This document shows, piece after piece, positions 1-8,044 of a stretch of 64,000 nucleotides of DNA; within the stretch, counting starts at the first letter, position 1; the number at the start of each line of letters is the position of its first letter. The stretch covers positions 62,001 through 126,000 of the forward strand of contig CANJSF010000006.1 of NCBI GenBank assembly GCA_947476925.1. Reading direction: 5' to 3'. The stretch comes from Rhodospirillaceae bacterium (GTDB taxonomy: Bacteria; Pseudomonadota; Alphaproteobacteria; Rhodospirillales; Rhodospirillaceae). Made by a program: the position numbers and the translations under genes. Below the pieces are notes generated by a model. The model had not been told where the DNA came from. It ran no database searches and was given only the letters and a program-made list of their open reading frames with translations.

Positions 1-1505
1 GTCCTCACGCGGACATCCTCGACAATGCGGAAATCGGTGTTCCAGACTTCGCGCCCGACATCGCACATCACGTAGCCACGGAACCGATCATTCACGTATT
101 TAATGTTGGGGTTTTCGGGCATCAGCGAGTCAAATAATTTTGTATTGTAGCTTTCCGCCGTAATCGACGTGCCAACAAACTCGGCAATCACCGGGGCGGA
201 GTTTGGATCGGAATCGTTGGTCACGACATCGCCAGCGAAATACGAGTGAATATCACCGCCTAGCGCGACCACATTGGTCAGCCCGCGCCGCAAGACGAGG
301 TCGACGATTTTCTTGCGCGCCGTGCCGTATGCGCCCCAGTTGTCGCTGTAGGCCCCACGGCCCTCGCCGGGCACTTGGTCGAAATTCATCATCATCAGGC
401 TTTGAACGATAACATTCCAGCGCGCACCGGTGCGGCCAAAATTCATGCCCATCCAGGTTTCCTGAACGGGACCCAACATTGACCGGTTCGGATCGTCGAA
501 ATCGGGGCAATGGGCGGCGTCGATCACGCGGCCTGCGCGTAAACCAGGCTGGCGGCAAGCCTGCTGGCTTCGATACTGGCGTAAATCCAGCACATCAAAT
601 TCGACCAAGTCGCCAAAGTTCATGCGCTGGAACATTTGCATGTTCATGTTGGCATCAGGCGCAGCCATGGCGCGCAACGGCATGTTCTCGTAGTAGGCCT
701 GATAGGCTGCCGCGCGGCGTTTGGCAAATAGCACCGGGTCAGTGCCGTCTTCGGCAGTCAGGTTCGAGTAATCGTTGTCGACTTCATGGTCGTCCCACGT
801 CAGCACCCAGGGGCAATAGGCGTGAGCGTCGGCCAAATCGGGGTCGAGTTTATAAACCGCATGCATGAGGCGGTAGTCGTGCAACGTCCAGGCATCGGCA
901 ATGGGCGAATGGCGGACCGATAGCCCCCACGACACTTCGTAAATGTAATCGCCCACATGAATGATCAAATCTGGGTTTTGAGCCAACATGTCACGGTAGG
1001 CAGTGAAATAGCCTTGGTCGTAGTGCTGGCAGGAGGCCAGTGCAAATTTCAGGCGTTCGGTTTTAATGTTGGGCGCGGGCGTAGTTATAGCGCGACCCAC
1101 GCGACTGCGCGCATCGCCGCAGGCAAACCGATAATAGTATTGCCGACCGTGTTCCAAGCCGTGCAATTCAACATGCACGCTGTGGCCCAACTCGGGCCGC
1201 GCATACACATTGCCGCGCTGAACAATTTTTTTGAATTTGTCATCGCCGGCCACTTCCCACGACACAGGAATAGCCTCGTCAGGCAGCGCCCTGGGGTCGT
1301 AGGGGTCGGGGGCGAGGCGCGTCCAGATCACAAATCCATCGGGGACCGGGTCGCCCGAGGCGACGCCCAACTGAAACGGATCGTTGATAAACTTTGGCGC
1401 GGCGGCCATGGCGCGACGCACAGGACCCAAGGCCACCAAGGCCGCACCCGCCCAACTGGCAGCATCACGTATAAAGCGGCGGCGGCGATAGAGGTCAGTT
1501 GTCAT
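1..1505 (-). CDS. phoD: PhoD-type alkaline phosphatase/phosphodiesterase, C-terminus cut by window edge
   Basis: Reading back from an ATG at 1505 gives about 501 codons, open to the window start, so the C-terminus is missing. The N-terminus carries four arginines followed by FIRDAASWAGAALVALG, a Tat-type export signal, so the enzyme should act in the periplasm. Next comes a beta-sandwich PhoD_N region. The metallophosphatase core then shows GDYIYE, WDDHEVDNDY and GGDIHS, the signature metal and phosphate ligands of the PhoD family. Family members hydrolyse phosphomonoesters and diesters to scavenge phosphate, usually with Ca and Fe. No Pho box was recognised upstream. The family call is secure; the substrate is not known. 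Confidence 0.92.
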   Translation of the reverse strand, partial: MTTDLYRRRRFIRDAASWAGAALVALGPVRRAMAAAPKFINDPFQLGVASGDPVPDGFVIWTRLAPDPYDPRALPDEAIPVSWEVAGDDKFKKIVQRGNVYARPELGHSVHVELHGLEHGRQYYYRFACGDARSRVGRAITTPAPNIKTERLKFALASCQHYDQGYFTAYRDMLAQNPDLIIHVGDYIYEVSWGLSVRHSPIADAWTLHDYRLMHAVYKLDPDLADAHAYCPWVLTWDDHEVDNDYSNLTAEDGTDPVLFAKRRAAAYQAYYENMPLRAMAAPDANMNMQMFQRMNFGDLVEFDVLDLRQYRSQQACRQPGLRAGRVIDAAHCPDFDDPNRSMLGPVQETWMGMNFGRTGARWNVIVQSLMMMNFDQVPGEGRGAYSDNWGAYGTARKKIVDLVLRRGLTNVVALGGDIHSYFAGDVVTNDSDPNSAPVIAEFVGTSITAESYNTKLFDSLMPENPNIKYVNDRFRGYVMCDVGREVWNTDFRIVEDVRVR

Positions 1506-1770
1506 GTCTGGTCGTCCGTAGTTTCCAACAAGTTATATAACGACCCGCACCGATCCGGTATGATGAAAGTTTAATCACAGTTCGCTTGCCGCCGCCATGA
1601 CGCGCGTCATTAAGTTAAACATCTTATTAGGGCCGTCAAAGTATCAGTAAGGCCGACTCGACAGACAATTGCCCGACCAATTAAACTCGCCAAATTCGGG
1701 CTGTTTCTCGGGGTCTGGTGATAGCCTAGTTGCGGCGAGCCAAGAACTGGCCGCCGTGAGATCGAGGGGG

Positions 1771-1953
1771 ATGATGGCGAAGGCGAAGGAGGCGCAAGCC
1801 TCTGCAAAAAAGGCTCCACCTAAGGGAGCTAACATTGACACCGATCAACTGGAAGAAGATGCGGCGCTTGAAAAACAGCGCGAGCAGAAACGCCGTAGTT
1901 TGCGCGAAGACGTTACACGCCGCCGCGACGCCCTGAAAAAACAGGAAGCCTAA
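1771..1953 (+). CDS. Small charged hypothetical protein ahead of the cyclase gene
   Basis: This frame could open further upstream, but a GAGGGGG tract lies directly before ATG-ATG at 1771/1774, so a product of about 60 residues is preferred. The protein is rich in Lys, Glu, Arg and Ala, has no Cys or hydrophobic segment, and its C-terminal half (EEDAALEKQREQKRR onward) should be helical and possibly coiled-coil. The cyclase gene starts 30 bases after its stop, so the two are probably co-transcribed. I do not recognise the family. It could be a small soluble partner of the cyclase or a chance frame; the ribosome site and spacing favour a real gene only moderately. Confidence 0.45.
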   Translation: MMAKAKEAQASAKKAPPKGANIDTDQLEEDAALEKQREQKRRSLREDVTRRRDALKKQEA

Positions 1954-1983
1954 CGTAAACTTCCCGTTCAATTTCTTTTCATC

Positions 1984-3417
1984 GTGATCAATAGCTTCGG
2001 CGTCGGCGTCGTGATGTCCCTGCTGGTGACGGTCGCCTTGCGCAACTTGCCGCCCAGCAGCGCCATGATCGCCTCTGAGATGAGCCGCCTGCTGCTCTTC
2101 ATGTCGTTCACGCTAGGCTTTTTTATCTCGCTGCTTGTCCTTATGCGTCGGCTGCCGCCCAATTGGTGGCAATTGGCCAATGAGATTGCCAAGGCCGAGA
2201 AGTACGAAGCCCCCAAGGAAAAATGGGGCGGCACCCTAAACGGGAAGAAATCCGGCGACTATGCGCCGCTGTTCGACACAACTTTGCCGAAAGGCAAAAA
2301 GGACAAACTGCCTGCGACGCTGGCGACCAACGAGGATGATGCACCGTTCGGCGATGCGCCGAAAGCCGCCGACGAGAACAACGACGCGAGCGCCGACACA
2401 GAAGCAGCGCCAGCCGCCTTGATGTCGGATGCCATCAACTCGACGGCTGATCAATCGGTCGATGCCGTCGCTCAGGCCAAAGCCCAGGCCAGCGCCGAGA
2501 TTGATAAATTCGTGCAATCTATGAGCGTCACCATGCAATCGGCAGCGCGCACGCTTGATGCCCTGACCCGGTTTGCCATGCAGCTATACTTAGCAGGGGC
2601 GTGCAGTTCGGCCGCGCGCAAATTCGCACTCTCGGCCACCGATGCTTTTTCATTGATGATCCACGGCTTGATGCAATCGGGGATCGGCAAAGCATTCTCG
2701 GAATCATTCGCACTGAATGTCGAAGAATATGCCCAACGCGAAACCTATCGCGGCGTGATTAAAGCAGGGCAAACCGCGATGGAAACTCAACTGCGCGGCG
2801 AAGCCGGCGCTGTTGCGGCAATAGTGGCTACGCTTGATCAATGGGCCGAGGCGAAACCTGCAGCGCCGCGCGTGGTAACGTTTATGTTCACCGATATTGT
2901 CGATGCGGCGGCCCTGAGCCAGCGACTGGGCAATTTGCATACCCAACGCGTCATCAAAGCGCATGATGAGGTTGTTCGCGAGGCTATCGCGCAAAACAAA
3001 GGCACGGAAATTCAGCACACCGGCGATGGCGTTATTGCCACCTACCCCGATCCGGCACGCGCGGTGGCTGCGGCCCAAGTGATTCAGCAAAAACTTGATG
3101 ACCATAACAAACGAAACGCCCACCTCAGCGCCAATGTGCGCATCGCCATTAATGCCGGTGAAGCGGTTGAAGAAGCCGGCACTTTCTTTGGAGCAACAGT
3201 CAAGATGGCCGCCAAAGTTTGCGCCATGGGAAAATCTGGGCAAATTCTGGCGCCCGATGTGATCAAATCATTCTGCAAAACATCGCAGCATTTATTTAAG
3301 CCCTATGGCGACATCACGGTCGAAGAGCTTGGAAAAACCCGTGCTGTCTACGAAATCAGCTGGATGAAGTCCGGCCAAGGATTGGAATATGGCGACATCG
3401 GACGCCCCTCGGCGTAG
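1984..3417 (+). CDS. Membrane-anchored class III adenylate/guanylate cyclase-like protein, altered active site
   Basis: The 477-residue product starts at GTG 1984; an ATG at 2014 is an alternative. Two membrane helices span about residues 5-24 and 35-54. A charged linker, a helical region (about 165-290) and a class III cyclase catalytic domain (about 297-432) follow. Metal-binding Asp304 (FTDIVD) and Asp348 (HTGDG) are present. Gln344 sits where base-selecting Lys is usual, and Lys407 and Lys411 replace the transition-state Asn and Arg in the VNxAAR-type motif. Activity as a homodimer is therefore doubtful. The helical region and the LEYGDIG tail recur in the cyclase at 6354, marking the two as paralogues. 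Role in cyclic-nucleotide signalling is inferred. Confidence 0.85.
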   Translation: MINSFGVGVVMSLLVTVALRNLPPSSAMIASEMSRLLLFMSFTLGFFISLLVLMRRLPPNWWQLANEIAKAEKYEAPKEKWGGTLNGKKSGDYAPLFDTTLPKGKKDKLPATLATNEDDAPFGDAPKAADENNDASADTEAAPAALMSDAINSTADQSVDAVAQAKAQASAEIDKFVQSMSVTMQSAARTLDALTRFAMQLYLAGACSSAARKFALSATDAFSLMIHGLMQSGIGKAFSESFALNVEEYAQRETYRGVIKAGQTAMETQLRGEAGAVAAIVATLDQWAEAKPAAPRVVTFMFTDIVDAAALSQRLGNLHTQRVIKAHDEVVREAIAQNKGTEIQHTGDGVIATYPDPARAVAAAQVIQQKLDDHNKRNAHLSANVRIAINAGEAVEEAGTFFGATVKMAAKVCAMGKSGQILAPDVIKSFCKTSQHLFKPYGDITVEELGKTRAVYEISWMKSGQGLEYGDIGRPSA

Positions 3418-3420
3418 CCG

Positions 3421-4044
3421 CTACGCCACGCCATTGCGGCCATGCTTCATGAACGCAGGTCGATGCGAGAGGCGCTCGTAGTACGCAGCGACAGCCTCGA
3501 AAGTAGGATGATCGAGTGGCGTCATGAACCAGCGATTGACCGACAGACCCATCGGAATATCTGCCGCGCTAAATTCGCTACCAGCAACAAAAGCACCCGT
3601 CGTTGCCAACTGACGATCAAGAATCTGGACATGTTTTGCCCATGACTTGATTGAAGCGTCAATCTGATCGCTGTCTTGAAAATTTGGGTTTTTGCGAACC
3701 AGTGCCTGAACCGCATAGCGCCATGACGAATTGAATTCGGTGGCTTGCCAATCCATCCACATTTCCACCTGGGCGCGGGTGGCCGCAGATTGCGGCAGCA
3801 AATCATCGCGGCCATGTTTGTTGGCAAGGTAACGAATGATGGTGTTGGACTCGCGCAGCACAAGGCCGTCGTCAATCACCACCGGAACCAATCCATTGGG
3901 ATTGAGCGCCAAAAATGCAGGGTCGGAGGTTGGCCGCGTAGCACCGCCCCAATCTTCGCGCTCGTAGGCAATGCCGATTTCATCGCAAGCCCACAGAACT
4001 TTGCGAACATTAATCGACGCTGGTTGGCCAAGCACCTTGAGCAT
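3421..4044 (-). CDS. Glutathione S-transferase family protein
   Basis: The chosen start, ATG 4044, has AGGATAA nine bases upstream; an in-frame ATG at 4065 lacks a convincing site. The roughly 207-residue protein has an N-terminal thioredoxin-like half with INVRKVLWACDEIG, NPNGLVPVVIDDG (the cis-Pro loop) and LRESNTIIRYLA (the Glu-Ser glutathione-binding motif). An all-helical C-terminal half follows. This is the usual cytosolic GST layout and length, with Ser/Asn near the expected catalytic position. GSTs conjugate glutathione to electrophiles or act as isomerases or peroxidases; the substrate cannot be read here. It converges on the cyclase gene with three bases between stops. Confidence 0.9.
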   Translation of the reverse strand: MLKVLGQPASINVRKVLWACDEIGIAYEREDWGGATRPTSDPAFLALNPNGLVPVVIDDGLVLRESNTIIRYLANKHGRDDLLPQSAATRAQVEMWMDWQATEFNSSWRYAVQALVRKNPNFQDSDQIDASIKSWAKHVQILDRQLATTGAFVAGSEFSAADIPMGLSVNRWFMTPLDHPTFEAVAAYYERLSHRPAFMKHGRNGVA

Positions 4045-4195
4045 TCTGGCTTTATCCTGCCCCATAGGGCCCGAGGGTGAAAATGAGCGCTAAGCCCGCC
4101 GAATCGGCTATTCTAGGCCCGATCCGTCCCCCTTGTCTTTATCTGGCAGCCCCCTATTCTCCGCCCCAATTTCGTGACGACAGAAGGATTTCCCC

Positions 4196-4984
4196 GTGAG
4201 CGATACCTCCAAAACCAATGGCGCGACCCCACCGGTCAACGACGACAAACAGCGCCCACCGATGTTTTATGAGCAACCCGCGCCATTGTCGGCTGCGGCT
4301 CATGGCAAAATGAAAATCCGGCCCGAGTTTATCTTTTCGCACGCCTACAAAACTAATGCTGTGCCCGTGACCGCGCCTGAGTTTGTGATGGCCGCGCGTA
4401 ACTACCCGATTATTTTTGTCGGCGATGGCTTGATTCCGACCGCCGCGCTTGGGTTCCAGCCCGACGAAAACCTCTTCGTAACACCTGATGGTGAGTGGGA
4501 TTGCTTCACATATGTTCCGGCATACGTGCGCCGCTATCCGTTCATCCTGTTGGGTGAACAAAACGCTGAACGCTTGCAGCTGGGCGTGGACGAAGCCGCC
4601 AACTCGAACCATGCCGAAGCTCGCGCATTGTTCGAGGGTGAAAAAGAAACAGAAACCGTGCGCGCAGCCTTAAGCATGTGCGAGCAGTTCCACCAGGCGT
4701 ATTTATTCACGCGTGAGTTTTCGCAAGCCATGGCTGATTCAAAATTGGTCGAAGAACGCACTCTTGATGTTCAGCTTGCCAACGGCGAGAAAATGAATGT
4801 CGGCACGTTCATGGCTGTGAACGAAGAGAGATTTAAAGACCTGCCCGACAGCAAAATTCTTGACTGGAAAAAGAAGGGCTTTTTGCACGCAGTGTATTTC
4901 CACCTGCAGTCGCTGAACAACTGGGACACTCTGCTGGCAAAGGCTAACGACAGAGCCAACAGCACCGCACCGGCGAGCGCTTAA
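4196..4984 (+). CDS. SapC family protein
   Basis: GTG 4196 follows GAAGGA by about seven bases. The 262-residue product matches the SapC family (PF07277) along its length. Diagnostic stretches are AYKTNAVPVTAPEF, ARNYPIIFVGD, YVPAYVRRYPF and the C-terminal NWDTLLAKA region. No signal peptide or membrane helix is present. The family is named after a Campylobacter gene linked to S-layer protein secretion, but its biochemical role is not established; in alphaproteobacteria it often appears near TonB receptors and surface genes. Here it sits between two GST genes and two cyclases. Its stop overlaps that of the convergent gene at 4981. Confidence 0.9.
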   Translation: MSDTSKTNGATPPVNDDKQRPPMFYEQPAPLSAAAHGKMKIRPEFIFSHAYKTNAVPVTAPEFVMAARNYPIIFVGDGLIPTAALGFQPDENLFVTPDGEWDCFTYVPAYVRRYPFILLGEQNAERLQLGVDEAANSNHAEARALFEGEKETETVRAALSMCEQFHQAYLFTREFSQAMADSKLVEERTLDVQLANGEKMNVGTFMAVNEERFKDLPDSKILDWKKKGFLHAVYFHLQSLNNWDTLLAKANDRANSTAPASA

Positions 4985-5622
4985 CCGATCACGCTGATCG
5001 TCACTAACTGCCCCTGCCCGCGCCAGATCAGGCGCGTGTCGGGGCTCGCATCGCCCAGCGCCGTCAGCCATGGGCTGCGCAACGTCCAATAAACATCGCG
5101 CACGCTGTCATCGTGGGTTGTTCTATAAACGCGATATTCCGATACGCCAGGCGCTAAAGGCGCGACAGCAGGATCATCGAGAATATCCCAAACATCCGCC
5201 GGTGCCAGGGTCGCCGTCGTCACAACCAAACTTGCCATACCGCGCGTTGTGGCAATGGCGGCCGCACGTTCGTCGGCGCATAAAACTTCCGCCACTGGGC
5301 CAGTGCTGATGGTTTGGCCGTTCACGTGCATTTGGCCACTACGATGCTCGATGACATTCGCTTCATCCACCGACCACGATACAATGGTGGTTTCAGCGAA
5401 GCGCCAGGCGCGAGCCGCGCTACCCGCTGCTTCAATTGCGACTGTGCCAGACGTACGAAGGACTGCACGCCGCCCAACGTTCACGCCTCGCAAATGCAAG
5501 GGCGAGCTTAGCGCTGCGGGATGGGACTTCGCCGCAACAACAAAAGGCAAGGCTGCGGCGCCAGCCGCAACAATACCAGCAGCACACATCACGCGGCGAG
5601 AAAGTGCCAGGCTTTGGTTCAT
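4981..5622 (-). CDS. Exported hypothetical protein
   Basis: The frame can extend to 5706, but ATG 5622 is preceded by GGTGA and begins a clear export signal (two Arg then VMCAAGIVAAGAAALPFVVAA), giving about 213 residues. The mature part looks like a beta-rich soluble domain, with HRSGQMHVNGQ, VEVLCADERAAA-like and VWDILDDPAVAP segments. No catalytic motif or known family was recognised. It starts 11 bases after the stop of the GST gene at 5633, so the two are very likely one operon. Function unknown; periplasmic location inferred from the signal peptide. Confidence 0.75.
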   Translation of the reverse strand: MNQSLALSRRVMCAAGIVAAGAAALPFVVAAKSHPAALSSPLHLRGVNVGRRAVLRTSGTVAIEAAGSAARAWRFAETTIVSWSVDEANVIEHRSGQMHVNGQTISTGPVAEVLCADERAAAIATTRGMASLVVTTATLAPADVWDILDDPAVAPLAPGVSEYRVYRTTHDDSVRDVYWTLRSPWLTALGDASPDTRLIWRGQGQLVTISVIG

Positions 5623-5632
5623 CGCTTCACCA

Positions 5633-6301
5633 TTATTGGGCTGGAGGAGTCCACTCATAGCGATATTGCAGCGAGGGCCTTTGACAGACTTCGTCAAACC
5701 ACGCACTCAGCTTTGGTCGACCCGCGCGCCATTCGTAGGCCCCATCGCCGCTGACCATGTCGTGCTCGCGGATCGGGTTGCGCAGTTCGAGATAACTAAT
5801 GCCACCGGCCATGCAGGCATGCCCAATATGAAAATCAGCCTTCGCAAACTGGGGGGCTTCGCGCTCCATATGGTCCAGTGCATTCAGCACCTTGCGCCGC
5901 TCGCGCAGCATATAGTCGGTGTGGCGATCATCGGGCTTCCGCCAGCCCTCGACCCGCATGTTGGTGGTGGCATCAAACATCCCTTCGCCCAGCATGGCTT
6001 GGCGCAACGCCGGCCAGCGGGCGGCACCCGTCGGGAATACCGAACGGCCTGTGGTTGAGAGCGAATCAATATACTCGCAAATTACCAATCCGCCGATCAG
6101 GGGGCTGCCATCATCCAAAATCAGGCATGGCACCTTGCCCATAGGGTTAAAATTCCAGATGGTGGTGTCGTCGTCGAACGGAACCGAGCGTTCAAACGTG
6201 AGGCGGTCGAGAACGCCGCCTTCATGGGCAACGACCAGAATTTTATGAATGTATTTTGGATTTGGCGTGAAAACGAGCTTCAAGACCCTGCCCCTCTGCA
6301 T
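5633..6301 (-). CDS. Glutathione S-transferase family protein
   Basis: The 222-residue frame starts at ATG 6301, which has no good ribosome site; a TTG at 6283, preceded by GAGGGG, is an alternative giving LKLVFTPNPKYIHK at the start. The N-terminal thioredoxin fold shows NPMGKVPCLILDDG (cis-Pro) and ICEYIDSL. The C-terminal helical domain contains DFHIGHACMAGGISYLELR, typical of bacterial GSTs (YfcF/ YibF-like layout). Substrate unknown. It leads a two-gene unit with the exported protein at 4981-5622 and is divergent from the cyclase at 6354, with only about 50 bases between them. Confidence 0.88.
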   Translation of the reverse strand: MQRGRVLKLVFTPNPKYIHKILVVAHEGGVLDRLTFERSVPFDDDTTIWNFNPMGKVPCLILDDGSPLIGGLVICEYIDSLSTTGRSVFPTGAARWPALRQAMLGEGMFDATTNMRVEGWRKPDDRHTDYMLRERRKVLNALDHMEREAPQFAKADFHIGHACMAGGISYLELRNPIREHDMVSGDGAYEWRAGRPKLSAWFDEVCQRPSLQYRYEWTPPAQ

Positions 6302-6353
6302 CAGTTGTAGCTATGCTGCCGTGTCAAAACGATTTGGGCAAGACTAAGTCACG

Positions 6354-8030
6354 ATGCGCGTTTCGCAGTACGAAATTTACGAGGGAGACTCCGGCCAATG
6401 GGCATTAGCGATGCGCTTTATGCCCAAAGACGAGACGCTGGCTAAAACCCAAGCCGAGACCAACTGGACGCAAAACCGGGTACCGACAATATTGGTTCAG
6501 GAAGGCACCGCCGATGACAGCACCGAGCTTGAAATCTCGGTGCCCTATCGCAGCCCTGGCAATCTAACGGCCATCAAACCGCCAGATCTCGACGGCAGTA
6601 TCTCGGGCAGGGTGACCATGGCCGTTATTAACGGCGTACTGATTGGTGTGTTGGGTGGCGGCCTTGTTGGCGCGGGTATGTCGTCCGTGCGGTTGGCCAT
6701 TGTTGCATTTATCGCCGTGGCGCTGCTGGCAACACTGGTTTTGTTCCGCCTTTTGGTGCCGACTGAGGTGATGCAGTGGCGCAACAAAACCACGGATTCC
6801 AAGCGCAAGACGATCGAGGCCTTGACGGCGGCGTCTAACGAGGACGCCCCAACGGCGGCAAAAGCCGCAGCATCACAAGTCGTGAGTCGACGGTGGCGGC
6901 GCAAAGGGGCGTTCTCGCATCCGATCGGAGAAATACCCACCACGAATGTGGTGCCCTCCTCTGGTGTGATTACTGACGTTCCAGTTGCCGGTGGCCAAAC
7001 GCCCGAAATGGCAACAGTCGCAGCCGTGACGTCAGACCTGTTGCAAGAATTGATCAACCGCCAGGTTAGCGTACTTGCCGCGTTTTCATCCGACGCCCTT
7101 AAACTCCTTGGCCCCCAGGTCACCACGCTGCAAGCCTTCGATCGTTACGGCATCAACCTTTACATCGCTGGCGCTGCCCAAGAGATCGCTTGGCGCGAAG
7201 CGCTGACGGCCACAACCTTGCAAAGTATTTTGATCGGCGTTCTGGTCGACCTTGGTCAAAGCGCTGACAGCGTGCGAACGTTTTGTGAGCGCTTAGCAGG
7301 CGCTGCCGACCGACCACGCTACCAAGCGATGCTCGAAGCCGGACGGGCCGCCATGAAGGCCACACTTGACGCACAGCCCGTTGTCGAGGCGAACGCCCTA
7401 CCTACTGTTCTAAGAACCTGGAGCAATCCGCACGATAAGGCCGTGGCGGCCCGGCGCTATGCCGTGTTGCTCACCGATATGATCGGCTCGACCGATGCAA
7501 CGCGGAAACTTGGCAACAGCGGAGCGCAACGCATGCTGCGCGCGCATAACGCCATCTTCCGAGAGGCGTTGAAAAACCACAAAGGCACCGAGGTTAAGCA
7601 TACCGGCGACGGCATCCTGGCGATTTTCGACAAATCGTATGACGCAGTCGAGGCTGCACGCGCCATTCAACAAGAAGTCATGCTCTATGTGAAAGACAAT
7701 CCCGATCTACCGCTGTCACTGCGCATTGGCATTGAGTACGGCGAAGGCGCCATTGATGGCGGAGAGTATTTCGGCGATCCATTTAATGCCATCGAGGCCA
7801 CCTGTGATGCCGCTGGCGGCGGTGACATTGCTGTAACTGCATTGGTGCGTGACCAGTCGGCCGGGGCCAATACTGTGTTCGTACCCCTCACCCCCAGCCC
7901 CACGGCGAAAAGCTTTGTCGAAGGCCTGTTCAAACTCGTGTGGGAGCCCAAGCGCGTGTACAACGCACCACCATTGGAATATGGCCAAATCGGTACAACC
8001 ATCACGCCGCCGCCGCCACCACAGCCCTAA
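6354..8030 (+). CDS. Membrane-anchored class III adenylate/guanylate cyclase-like protein, second paralogue
   Basis: The 558-residue protein has a cytosolic N-terminal domain of about 85 residues absent from the first paralogue. Two membrane helices (about 87-110 and 114-134), a linker, a helical region (about 225-345) and a class IIIb-type cyclase domain (about 366-510) follow. Metal Asp375 (LTDMIGST) and Asp419 (KHTGDG), base-selecting Lys415 and Asn478 are present, but Ala482 replaces the transition-state Arg. The tail PLEYGQIG repeats the LEYGDIG tail of the 1984-3417 cyclase. It precedes an MFS gene by 14 bases. It may cyclise ATP or GTP weakly, or work only with a partner; this is inference. 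Confidence 0.87.
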   Translation: MRVSQYEIYEGDSGQWALAMRFMPKDETLAKTQAETNWTQNRVPTILVQEGTADDSTELEISVPYRSPGNLTAIKPPDLDGSISGRVTMAVINGVLIGVLGGGLVGAGMSSVRLAIVAFIAVALLATLVLFRLLVPTEVMQWRNKTTDSKRKTIEALTAASNEDAPTAAKAAASQVVSRRWRRKGAFSHPIGEIPTTNVVPSSGVITDVPVAGGQTPEMATVAAVTSDLLQELINRQVSVLAAFSSDALKLLGPQVTTLQAFDRYGINLYIAGAAQEIAWREALTATTLQSILIGVLVDLGQSADSVRTFCERLAGAADRPRYQAMLEAGRAAMKATLDAQPVVEANALPTVLRTWSNPHDKAVAARRYAVLLTDMIGSTDATRKLGNSGAQRMLRAHNAIFREALKNHKGTEVKHTGDGILAIFDKSYDAVEAARAIQQEVMLYVKDNPDLPLSLRIGIEYGEGAIDGGEYFGDPFNAIEATCDAAGGGDIAVTALVRDQSAGANTVFVPLTPSPTAKSFVEGLFKLVWEPKRVYNAPPLEYGQIGTTITPPPPPQP

Positions 8031-8044
8031 CGCCCTCAACCCTC

